Source: Deltaproteobacteria bacterium UBA5205 (GTDB lineage Bacteria > Desulfobacterota > Syntrophorhabdia > Syntrophorhabdales > Syntrophorhabdaceae). Taken from it: a DNA stretch of 64,000 bases. The stretch spans positions 107,415-171,414 of the forward strand of contig DHVP01000006.1 of assembly GCA_002412715.1 (NCBI GenBank), written 5' to 3'. Shown piece after piece: positions 16,639-25,078 of this stretch (position 1 is its first letter; each line of letters begins with the position of its first letter). The translations under genes were made by a program, and so were the position numbers. The notes beneath the pieces were generated by a model. That model had not been told where the DNA came from and did not search any database. It was given only the letters and a program-made list of their open reading frames with translations.

Positions 16639-16668
16639 TTGTGGTTTATGACAAGACTTTGTGGTTTA
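16639..16668 (+). promoter_or_regulatory. 10-bp direct repeats upstream of fdhA
   Basis: TTGTGGTTTA occurs at 16639-16648 and again at 16659-16668, exactly 20 bp apart, two helical turns on the same face of DNA. This suggests a binding site for a dimeric regulator of formate dehydrogenase. A weak promoter, CTGACT-17-TATATT, can be placed just upstream (about 16590-16616). Confidence 0.45.
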
Positions 16669-16758
16669 ATACTTACAAATAATAACCAAATATGTACTAT
16701 TAGTACCATTTAGTCGCAATTCATCAAAACAACGGAGGGGTTATAAGGAGGAACTCTG

Positions 16759-19440
16759 ATGAAAATCACTATTAACGGAAAGTCTTGCGAAGGAGTTGAG
16801 GGGCAAACAGTCCTCGAAGTGGCGCGGGCAAGCGGATTCAACATCCCTACCCTGTGCCATCTGGCGGATCTGACGCCAACGGGGGCCTGCCGTATTTGTG
16901 TCGTCGAGGTTGACGGCATGCGCAACCTGGTGGCTGCCTGTTCCACCCCGGCGGCCGATGGTATGGTGGTCAGGACCGACAGTGAACGCGTCCTGAGCGC
17001 CCGTCGCTTTATCGTCGAGCTCCTCGTATCGTGTCATCCCCTGGACTGCATGACCTGTGAGAAGACGGGGGACTGCACGCTGCAGAATCTGGCCTACGAG
17101 TTGGGGGTGACCGGCTCCCGGATGGAAGGAGACAGGTACGATTATCCTGTCGATTCTTCCAATCCTTTTATCGTCCGGGACTACAACAAATGCATCCTCT
17201 GCCTGAAATGTGTCCGTGTATGCAACGAGATCCAGGGGATAGAGGCGATAAAAACGACTCAGCGCGGCTTCGACACAAAAGTCGCCACCGCATACGACAA
17301 CACCCTGCAGGACAGCACGTGCGTTTTCTGCGGACAATGCGTGCAGGCCTGTCCCGTCGGAGCCCTTACGGAAAAGAAGGCGAAAGGCCTCGGGCGGGCC
17401 TGGGAAACCAGAAAAGTACGCACCACCTGTCCTTATTGCGGAGTCGGCTGTCAGCAGGAATTGCATGTCAAGGGAGAGCAGATAGTCAAAGTGACGGCCG
17501 CGGAAGGCGCATCCCCCAACAAGGGACGGCTCTGTGTAAAGGGACGGTTCGGATACGATTTCATCTATTCCAACGAGAGGCTGACCGCACCCCTGATAAA
17601 AGAGAACGGCTCATTTCGTGAGGCCTCATGGGATGAAGCGCTGGACCTCGTCGCAAACAAATTCAAACAGATAATCGCAGAAAGCGGCCCCGACGCCATC
17701 GCAGGTGTCAGCTGTGCCCGAAGCATAAACGAAGATTCCTATCAGATGCAAAAACTCTTTCGCGCGGTGATCGGCACTAATAATATCGATCACTGCGCAC
17801 GAACCTGACACGCGCCAACCGTCGCCGGTCTGGCGCAATCATTCGGTTCCGGAGCAATGACAAATTCTTTTGGTGAATTCGCCGACGCGAAGATGTTTCT
17901 TTGCATTGGCACCAATATGACAGAGGCGCATCCCGTTGCGGCCACATTTCTGAAAAATGCCCTGCGCAAAGGTGCAAAACTGGTCGTCGTCGACCCGAGA
18001 CGCCAGCCGCTTGCAAAACTTGCCGATATCCACTGTCAGATCAACGTGGGCAGCGACATTGCATTTCTTAACGGCCTCATGAACGTCATCATCGATGAGA
18101 ACCTGTACGACAAGGAGTTCGTCGCGAACAGGTGCGATAATTTCGAGGCTTTTAAGGCCAAAATAATGGAGTACCCCGTGGAAAGGGCGGCCGAGATCTC
18201 CGGAGTGGAGCCCGAAACCATTCGCGAAGTGGCCCGGCTTCTCGCAACCGTCAAGCCGGCCATGCTCTGCTATACCCTGGGAATCACGGAACATACGACC
18301 GGTAAGGACAACGTGATGAGCACGGCCAACCTCCAGCTGCTCCTCGGGAACATGGGGATGCCTTCAGCCGGTGTCAACCCGCTCAGGGGCCAGAATAACG
18401 TCCAGGGTGCCTGCGACATGGGGGCCCTGCCCAATGTGTTCCCCGGTTATCAAAAGGTCGTCGATCAGGCGATGAGGGAGAAGTTCGCCAAAGCCTGGAA
18501 CGTCGAGAAACTCCCTGAAAATAACGGAATGATGATGCCCCATATGATGGAGGCATTGCCGGACAAGAAAATCAGGGCATTCTACGTCTTCGGCGAGAAC
18601 CTGGCAAACACCGAGCCCGACATCCATAAAGTGGAACACGAACTGGCCTCCGCCGAATTCCTGGTCTGCCAGGACATCTTCCCGACGGAAACAACGCGTT
18701 TCGCTCATGTCGTCTTCCCCGCCGCATCCTGGAGTGAAGATGACGGAACCTTCTCGAGCAGTGAGAGAAGGGTGAACCGTGTCCGCAAGGTCAAGACTCC
18801 CCCCGGCGAGGCTAAACCCAACTGGTGGATATTCAAAGAAATCGCAAAACGAATGGGGCATACATGGGAATCGAACAGCAGTCAGGAGATATGGGACAAC
18901 GAGGTCTCCGTGCTGGCCCCGGCACTGGGCGGCATCAAGTACAGCCGCATCGAAGAAGACGGACTCCAGTGGCCCTGCCCTACCCTGGAACACCCGGGCA
19001 CGGCGTTTCTGCACCGTGATGGCATGTTTACACATGGAAAAGGTGTATTCAACCCCGTTGATTGGAAGGCGCCCGCGGAAATCCCCGACCGGGAATATCC
19101 CTTCGTCCTGAGCACGGGCCGGAGACTTTACCAGTATCACACAAGGACTCAAACGGGAAGGTCGGGCATGAACTTTCTCATGTCCGAGGAGACGGCCGAT
19201 ATTTCCCCTGCTGACGCGCAAAAGCTTGGTATCCAGCAGGATGAACGAATAAAAGTCCGGTCGCGGCGCGGCGAGGTCGAGGTTCGCGCCAGGGTCACCG
19301 AGCAGGTGCCCCCGGGGATGGTATGGATGTCATTCCATTTCCGTGAAGGTTCAGCGAACTGGCTCACAAATGCGGTCTATGATCCGGCCACAATGACGGC
19401 GGAATACAAGGCGTGTGCGGTGAACCTCGAAAGGTTGTGA
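16759..19440 (+). CDS. fdhA: Formate dehydrogenase catalytic subunit, selenocysteine-containing
   Basis: An 893-residue molybdenum/tungsten bis-MGD enzyme that interconverts formate and CO2. The N-terminus is NuoG-like: a [2Fe-2S] domain (C33, C44, C47, C61), a His-Cys3 cluster (H93, C97, C100, C106) and two [4Fe-4S] clusters (C145-C155, C188-C198). These are followed by the catalytic-domain cluster CPYCGVGC at 224-231. The reading frame has a UGA at 17806-17808 (residue 350) in ARTUHAPTVAGL, the invariant selenocysteine position, and a SECIS-like hairpin follows directly, so the two open frames are one gene. It has no adjacent partner subunit. A cytoplasmic role in formate production or use during syntrophy is likely. 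Confidence 0.95.
17806..17836 (+). promoter_or_regulatory. Bacterial SECIS element of fdhA
   Basis: After the UGA (17806-17808), GCGCCA (17812-17817) pairs with TGGCGC (17831-17836), and ACCG (17818-17821) with CGGT (17826-17829), leaving a one-base bulge and a small loop containing G at 16 nt from the UGA. This is the position and shape expected for SelB-dependent recoding. Confidence 0.8.
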
Positions 19441-19498
19441 AAGACCGTCCGCGGCATTGCTTGTCTCAGGATGCTGCCGGCTTTTAAAGGATTGTTGA

Positions 19499-19534
19499 TG
19501 AAGCCCCCGGTGTCACTCACCGGGGGCTTCATTT
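19499..19534 (+). terminator. Intrinsic terminator after fdhA
   Basis: A perfect 14-bp stem (19499-19512 with 19518-19531), 5-nt loop and T-rich tail lie 58 bp after the fdhA stop. It shows that fdhA is transcribed alone or is last in its unit. Confidence 0.88.
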
Positions 19535-19655
19535 ATTTCCGGCATCACCCGGACGGCCGACTGCGCGTAAAGAATCACCTATTCCACCGCTTGCATGGCC
19601 AGGGTGAATATGCCATGCTATAGTTAGAAACCGAGAAGCAAAAAAGGAGGGATCT

Positions 19656-20123
19656 ATGGGAACACGTGAGTTTGCAGCCATCATCGACCTGGCGATAGCA
19701 AAAGAAGAAGAAGCCTACGATTCTTACATGGAACTTGCGAAAATGGTCACGGGCAAAGAGGCCCGGGATGCACTCGACTACATTGCCAGTGAAGAAAAGA
19801 AACACAAGGATTTCCTTGTCGGCTACCGGGACCGGGGCTACGGGAGCGAGGGGCTTACAATGAGCACCGCCGTCGACTACAAGATCGCGGAACACCTTCA
19901 GGCCCCCGAACCAAAAGCGGGCATGGAAGGGAAAGATGTTTACCTTCTGGCAGCTCATCGCGAAAAGTCCGCTCATGAGTTCTACCTGTCCCTTGCGTCC
20001 ATCCATTCGGCGGGAGAAGCAAAAGAAATGCTTTTGAAAATGGCCCAGGAAGAATTAAAGCATAAGGAAAAGATGGAATATTTCTATACCAACGCCGCCT
20101 TCCCGCAGACAGACGGAGGCTAA
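19656..20123 (+). CDS. Ferritin-like/rubrerythrin-family diiron protein
   Basis: A 155-residue four-helix-bundle protein with two EExxH-type diiron motifs, SEEKKH and QEELKH, and further glutamates in EEEAYDSY and REKSAHEFY. It has no C-terminal rubredoxin domain, unlike full rubrerythrin. Such proteins reduce peroxide or store iron in anaerobes. A GGAGGG site lies before the ATG. It precedes ogt by 38 bp and both may respond to oxidative or alkylating damage, but this is inference. Confidence 0.85.
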   Translation: MGTREFAAIIDLAIAKEEEAYDSYMELAKMVTGKEARDALDYIASEEKKHKDFLVGYRDRGYGSEGLTMSTAVDYKIAEHLQAPEPKAGMEGKDVYLLAAHREKSAHEFYLSLASIHSAGEAKEMLLKMAQEELKHKEKMEYFYTNAAFPQTDGG

Positions 20124-20161
20124 AGAGAGGCCGGCCGCAATGTAAGTGCCGCCGAAACACG

Positions 20162-20704
20162 ATGGAAACAGCGCGCGAGGTCATCTCTTTGGATCCCATT
20201 CGATTTGCCATTTTTGAATCCTGGTTCGGCACGATCTCGGTGGCAGAAAGAGACGGGCGGATCATAAGCCTCGATCTTTCCGACAACGACATGTACCAGG
20301 AACACCGGGCGCTGTTGAAACGCTATCCCGACAGCGTGGAGTCGGAGCAATCCTTTAAAAAACTGCGCACCCTCCTCCACCGTTATCTGAAGGGACAACC
20401 CGTCGACTTCGACATAGAGGTGGACATATCGGACCTGCCGGACTTCACCCGGAGGGTCTTAAACGAACTTCGCACCATCCCCTATGGTGAAACGAGAAGT
20501 TACAGCAATATCGCGATCAGGGCAGGATGCCCGAAGGGCTGCCGCGCCGTCGGTCAGGCAGTAAAGAGAAATCCCATTCCCATCATCATCCCCTGTCACC
20601 GGGTCATCCGCCAGGATGGGTCCCTCGGAGGATTCGGACTAGGGGAAAAGATAAAGAAAAGGCTTCTTTTTCTTGAGGGTATCAAAAAAACCTGGTCGGT
20701 TTAG
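20162..20704 (+). CDS. ogt: Methylated-DNA--protein-cysteine methyltransferase
   Basis: A 180-residue O6-alkylguanine-DNA alkyltransferase that transfers the methyl group to its own cysteine in a suicide reaction. The active-site motif IPCHRVI is present, preceded by the helix-turn-helix GETRSYSNIAIRAGCPKGCRAVGQA with the arginine finger and followed by GSLGGFG. The length fits the Ogt/Ada C-terminal type. It is convergent with uvrA, another DNA-repair gene, with 65 bp between them. Confidence 0.93.
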   Translation: METAREVISLDPIRFAIFESWFGTISVAERDGRIISLDLSDNDMYQEHRALLKRYPDSVESEQSFKKLRTLLHRYLKGQPVDFDIEVDISDLPDFTRRVLNELRTIPYGETRSYSNIAIRAGCPKGCRAVGQAVKRNPIPIIIPCHRVIRQDGSLGGFGLGEKIKKRLLFLEGIKKTWSV

Positions 20705-20769
20705 GCACAGGTACCCTGAAATGACGTCTGCCGATGTCTCCGGTGTGGGCAGGTAATACTGGGTTTCGC

Positions 20770-23631
20770 TTATCGGACTTTAGAGACCGCCTTCACACCC
20801 GCCAGATTCTCAGCCCTGAGCCCTGCACTGTCCTCGAGATATCGTTTCAAAAAGAGACCGGTGTAACTCGTCTCCACGGACATGACGTCTTCCGGCGTAC
20901 CTTCGGCGATGATCGTTCCCCCGCGTGCCCCGCCCTCGGGGCCAAGATCGATTATATAATCAGCGCTCTTTATCACATCGAGATTGTGCTCGATGACAAC
21001 CACAGTATTACCCCTCTTAACCAGCTCGTTGAGGACATGGAGAAGTTTTTCGATGTCCACGAAATGCAGGCCCGTGGTAGGTTCGTCGAGGATGTAGAAG
21101 GTCTTCCCCGTATCCCTCTTGGATAGTTCCCGGGAAAGCTTGATCCTCTGGGCCTCTCCGCCGGAAAGGGTTGTGGCCGCCTGCCCCAGCCTGATATATC
21201 CGAGGCCGACCTGGTTGAGTACTGTGAGCTTGCTCTTGATATGGGGGTGCGCCTCGAAAAATTCCATCGCCTGCGTAACGGTCATTTCGAGAATATCGGC
21301 GATGCTCTTCCCGCGATAAAGGATCTCCAGGGTATCCCTGTTGTAGCGCTTCCCCTTGCATGCCTCGCAGACGATATAGACGTCGGGCAGGAACTGCATC
21401 TCTATCTTGACGAAGCCTTCGCCCGTGCAGGTTTCACACCTGCCACCCTTGACGTTGAAACTGAACCTTCCCTCCTTGTATCCACGCATCCGTGACTCGG
21501 GCAGCCTGGCAAAGAGCTCCCGGATATGGGTGAAAAGGCCCGTATACGTGGCAGGGTTAGACCTCGGCGTCCGTCCGATGGGTGACTGGTCGATATCGAT
21601 AACGCGGTCAACCTCCTCAAAACCGTGGATACCGTCGGATTCCCCCACCCGTTCCTTTGACCTGTAGAGTTTTTGTTTCAAGGCAGGATAGAGGGTATCC
21701 ACGACAAGGGTGCTCTTGCCGGAGCCGGATACGCCCGTGACAGCTGTAAAGACCCCCAGGGGAATTCTGACATCGATACTCTTCAAATTGTTCGCCCTTG
21801 CACCCCTGACCGTCAGGAACCCCCTCGGTTCTCTTATGCCGGCCGGCCTTTCGATGGAACAGCGTCCCGACACATACAGCCCCGTCACGGAATCGGGATG
21901 GGTCTTCAGTTCCGCCGGTGTCCCCTGAAAGACCAGGTAACCGCCGTTTTCACCGGCCCCGGGGCCAAGGTCGACAACGTAGTCCGAGGAGACTATGGCA
22001 TCGTAATCGTGCTCGACAACGATGACGGTGTTGTCAAGATCGCGGAGCCGCCTCAATGTTTGAAGGAGTCGATCGTTGTCCCGCTGATGAAGTCCTATAC
22101 TGGGTTCATCGAGGACATAGAGCACCCCCGTCAGACCCGAGCCTATCTGCGTGGCAAGACGGATCCGCTGGGATTCTCCGGAAGAAAGGGTGGCGGAATT
22201 GCGGCTGAGACTGATGTAATCGAGGCCGACATCGAGGAGAAACCTTAAACGCGAGGTGATCTCCTTGAGTATCGTCCGGGCGATCTCCTGGTCTTTCTCG
22301 GAAAGCTCGACGCGGTCGAAGAAATCCACGCATTCCTCCATGGTCATCCGGGAGATCTCGAAGATATTGAGGCCTCCCACCCTGACCCAGAGCATTTCTT
22401 TCCTGAGACGGGCTCCCTTGCATTCCGGACAAGGGATGAGATTGATGAATCTTTCCAGCTTTTCCCGTTCGTAAAAGTCGGCCCCGTCCCAGTCCTTCTG
22501 AAGCTCGCCGATGACACCTTCGAAGGGCTTCTGATTGAAAGTCCGGCGGCCGCCATGGTCGTGGAAAAACTCGATCTCTTCACCCTTCGAACCATAGAGG
22601 ATGGCATCCTGTACTCTTTTCGGGAGCTCCCTGAAGGGCTTTCTGATATCGATCCTGTAATGCTTGACGAGGGCCTCCAAAAAGGGCAGGAAATGTACGG
22701 GGTTCTTTTCGGCCCAGGGTACCACCGCCCCGTCCCGGAGGGAAAGGTCCTGATTGGGAACGATAAGAGCCGGGTCGAAGTATTCTTTGACGCCAAGTCC
22801 CGTGCAGGCGGGACAGGCCCCATAGGGGTTATTGAAAGAAAACATCCTGGGGGCTATCTCCGGGTAGCTGATGCCGCAATCGGGACAGGCGAATTTTTCG
22901 CTGAAAACGCGCGTCTCTTTTGCCGTTTCGACCTTGACGAGACCGCCGGCCCTGGCGAGTGCCAGCTCCACCGCCTCGAAGAGCCTGCGTTCAGCACCGT
23001 CCCTGATGGTAATCCTGTCTACAACAACCTCGATTTCATGTTTCTTGTTCTTGTCGAGTTCGATCTCGTCGGCCAGATCCATGATCGTGCCGTCGATCCT
23101 GACCTTTGTGAAACCGTGCTGCCTGAGTTCATCCAGTTCCTTGCGGTACTCACCCTTTCTGCCCCGGACAATGGGGGCGAGAATCGTTATATGCTGACCT
23201 TTCTCGAGGGCGATTATCGCATCGACTATCTGGGGGGCATGCTGGCTCTCGATCTCTTTCCCGCAGCCGTAGCAGAAAACATGACCTGCACGGGCGAAAA
23301 GCAGCCGAAGGTAATCATAGATCTCCGTGACGGTCCCCACGGTGCTTCGCGGGTTCTTGCTGATACTCTTCTGCTCGATGCTGATTGCCGGCGACAACCC
23401 TTCGATATAATCTACGTCGGGTTTTTCCATCAGTTCCAGGAACTGCCTGGCATAAGACGAGAGCGATTCGACGTACCTGCGCTGGCCTTCGGCATAGATC
23501 GTATCGAAGGCGAGCGTCGACTTGCCGGAACCGCTGGGTCCTGTGATAATGACCATCTTGTTGCGGGGAATGGTTACGTCGATGCCCTTGAGGTTGTGCT
23601 CTCTCGCACCTTTTACAAATATACTGTCCAT
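20770..23631 (-). CDS. uvrA: Excinuclease ABC subunit A
   Basis: A 953-residue nucleotide excision repair ATPase that recognises DNA lesions with UvrB. It has two ABC ATPase modules: the first Walker A is GPSGSGKSTL (31-40) and the second GVSGSGKSTL in the C-terminal half. Signature motifs are SSGESQRIRLA and LSGGEAQRIKLS. Zinc fingers are CPDCGISYP/CPAC in the first half and the CETC/CEAC module in the second. The length is normal and the gene is complete. It is transcribed alone on the minus strand. Confidence 0.97.
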   Translation of the reverse strand: MDSIFVKGAREHNLKGIDVTIPRNKMVIITGPSGSGKSTLAFDTIYAEGQRRYVESLSSYARQFLELMEKPDVDYIEGLSPAISIEQKSISKNPRSTVGTVTEIYDYLRLLFARAGHVFCYGCGKEIESQHAPQIVDAIIALEKGQHITILAPIVRGRKGEYRKELDELRQHGFTKVRIDGTIMDLADEIELDKNKKHEIEVVVDRITIRDGAERRLFEAVELALARAGGLVKVETAKETRVFSEKFACPDCGISYPEIAPRMFSFNNPYGACPACTGLGVKEYFDPALIVPNQDLSLRDGAVVPWAEKNPVHFLPFLEALVKHYRIDIRKPFRELPKRVQDAILYGSKGEEIEFFHDHGGRRTFNQKPFEGVIGELQKDWDGADFYEREKLERFINLIPCPECKGARLRKEMLWVRVGGLNIFEISRMTMEECVDFFDRVELSEKDQEIARTILKEITSRLRFLLDVGLDYISLSRNSATLSSGESQRIRLATQIGSGLTGVLYVLDEPSIGLHQRDNDRLLQTLRRLRDLDNTVIVVEHDYDAIVSSDYVVDLGPGAGENGGYLVFQGTPAELKTHPDSVTGLYVSGRCSIERPAGIREPRGFLTVRGARANNLKSIDVRIPLGVFTAVTGVSGSGKSTLVVDTLYPALKQKLYRSKERVGESDGIHGFEEVDRVIDIDQSPIGRTPRSNPATYTGLFTHIRELFARLPESRMRGYKEGRFSFNVKGGRCETCTGEGFVKIEMQFLPDVYIVCEACKGKRYNRDTLEILYRGKSIADILEMTVTQAMEFFEAHPHIKSKLTVLNQVGLGYIRLGQAATTLSGGEAQRIKLSRELSKRDTGKTFYILDEPTTGLHFVDIEKLLHVLNELVKRGNTVVVIEHNLDVIKSADYIIDLGPEGGARGGTIIAEGTPEDVMSVETSYTGLFLKRYLEDSAGLRAENLAGVKAVSKVR

Positions 23632-23769
23632 ATCGCCTTACAGCTTCACATCCTTTTCAACCCCTCATTGTAGCAGAAAATCGGGCGTATTTCAAAAAGG
23701 TAAGCAGGATCGGCCTCTATGGCAACCCGGTGTGGACCGTAATCCGAAAAAGAAATGCGGCCTCGCCTG

Positions 23770-23798
23770 TTGCACCTCACCGCCCGGGACTTTATAAT
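23770..23798 (+). promoter_or_regulatory. Promoter of the YeeE/YedE operon
   Basis: TTGCAC (23770-23775) and a perfect TATAAT (23793-23798) are 17 bp apart; transcription would start near 23805, giving a leader of about 60 nt with a GGAGG ribosome site before the ATG at 23866. Confidence 0.72.
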
Positions 23799-23865
23799 GT
23801 AGTTATGTCCCAGTTTGAGCGGCTACCAGGGTATTTAACGGACACTAACCAAGGAGGTTAAAGAT

Positions 23866-24393
23866 ATGGAGAGCAGACAAGAACCGAAAGGCTGGAACCC
23901 GTACGTGGCCGGGGCCCTGACAGGACTGCTTCTTGTCCTATCTGTCTGGGTCGCCGGCAAGTATTTCGGCGCCTCCACGACCTTCGTCAAGAGCGCCGGC
24001 ATGCTGGAGATGACCGTATCCCAGGAAAGAGTCACTCAGATGGAATATTTTATCAAGGAACTTCCCAAAATCGATTGGCAATGGATGTTCGTCGTTGGTA
24101 TTTTCTTTGGCTCCCTTATCGCCGCGGGGACTTCAAAATCCTTTCGCTGGCAGGGTGTCCCCACTATGTGGGAAAGCAGGTTCGGACCCAACAGGGCTAA
24201 ACGGGCCATCGTTGCCTTTCTCGGAGGCACGATAGCCATGTTCGGGGCGCGCCTCGCGGACGGATGACCGAGCGGACATGGGCTGAGCGGTTCGCTCCAG
24301 CTAGCTGTCAGCGGTTACATATCTTTGATCTGTTTCTTCGTCGGCGGCCTCATCGTTGCCGGCTTCGTTTACCGGGGAGGTGAGAAGAGATGA
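23866..24393 (+). CDS. YeeE/YedE-family transporter, N-terminal half, with in-frame UGA (selenocysteine)
   Basis: A 175-residue membrane protein of the YeeE/YedE (thiosulfate or selenium-compound uptake) family with about four hydrophobic helices. The frame is interrupted by UGA at 24265-24267 (codon 134) in FGARLADG-U-PSGHGLSG; family members normally have cysteine at this point (GGCxSGHGxSG). After the UGA the frame continues with typical family sequence and a last membrane helix, and ends in an ATGA overlap with the second half gene. A SECIS-like hairpin follows the UGA. Conventional gene calling would stop at 24267. The selenocysteine would replace a transport cysteine. Confidence 0.85.
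24265..24300 (+). promoter_or_regulatory. Putative bacterial SECIS in the YeeE/YedE gene
   Basis: Downstream of the UGA, CTG-AGCG (24283-24289) pairs with CGCT-C-CAG (24293-24300) with one bulged base and a GTT apical loop about 22 nt from the UGA. A G at the start of the loop and this spacing suit the bacterial SECIS model. The hairpin is short, so the call is weaker than for fdhA. Confidence 0.6.
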
Positions 24394-24917
24394 ATACTCT
24401 CATATATGGATTGATAACGGGTATCATCTTCGGCTTTCTTCTGCAGAAGGCACGAGTCATCCGCTACGACAAGCAATTGGCGGCACTGAGGCTCATGGAC
24501 ATGACGATCGTCAAGTACATGTTCTCGACGGTTCTCGTGGCCATGGTGGGAATCTATCTTCTCAATGACCTGGGACTGGTGAAGCTGTCCGTTAAGACGA
24601 CCGTCCTGGGAGGCAACGTCATCGGCGGACTCATTTTCGGCGCCGGTTGGGCGCTCCTCGGGTACTGCCCGGGGACATCCCTGGGTGCCCTCGGTGAAGG
24701 GCGCTATGATTCGATCTGGGGGATCGTCGGCATGCTTGCGGGCGCCGCCCTTTTTGCGGAGTTTTTCCCGCTCATAAAAAGGACCGTCCTGACCTGGGGC
24801 AATTACGGCAAGATCACCATCCCCGGGATACTGGGCGTGAACCACTGGATCGTTATAGTAATAATGATAATTCTGGGAATTATCATGTTCCGGTTCTTTG
24901 AGAAGAAGGGACTGTAA
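24390..24917 (+). CDS. YeeE/YedE-family transporter, C-terminal half
   Basis: A 175-residue membrane protein with about four to five helices, the second half of a split YeeE/YedE transporter. The conserved cysteine motif is GYCPGTSLGALGEG at about residue 90, here with normal cysteine. Its ATG overlaps the stop of the first half by 4 bp (ATGA), implying that the two halves are translated together and form one transporter. The probable substrate is thiosulfate or another reduced sulfur or selenium compound. The gene ends just before a heptamer array. Confidence 0.88.
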   Translation: MNTLIYGLITGIIFGFLLQKARVIRYDKQLAALRLMDMTIVKYMFSTVLVAMVGIYLLNDLGLVKLSVKTTVLGGNVIGGLIFGAGWALLGYCPGTSLGALGEGRYDSIWGIVGMLAGAALFAEFFPLIKRTVLTWGNYGKITIPGILGVNHWIVIVIMIILGIIMFRFFEKKGL

Positions 24918-24922
24918 AGAAA

Positions 24923-25060
24923 CAGGTTATGAGTTATGGGTAATGGGTGATGGGGAGCTATTCCTGTCATTCCGGCGAAGGCCCGACTGTGAGACAATAG
25001 GTTGATTGTTCGCCGGCTGTGTCTTTCCTATAACCCATAACCCATTACCCATAACCCGTT
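24923..25060. repeat. Facing heptamer arrays around a partial palindromic repeat
   Basis: Units of GTTATGG/GTAATGG type (24923-24955) face CCCATAA/CCCATTA units (25027-25060). Between them lies a fragment of the GTCATTCCGGCGAAGGC repeat (24966-24983). The right array ends about 8 bp before the ribosome site of the next gene. Confidence 0.82.
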
Positions 25061-25078
25061 TTTCTAAAGGAGTCTACC

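Noticed and set aside
17806..17857. Frameshift or nonsense mutation splitting formate dehydrogenase
   Set aside because: The second part continues in the same frame after a UGA at the invariant selenocysteine position with a SECIS-like hairpin, so recoding explains it better.
22555..23673. 372-residue open frame on the plus strand inside uvrA
   Set aside because: Antisense shadow of the conserved uvrA gene with no recognisable domains.
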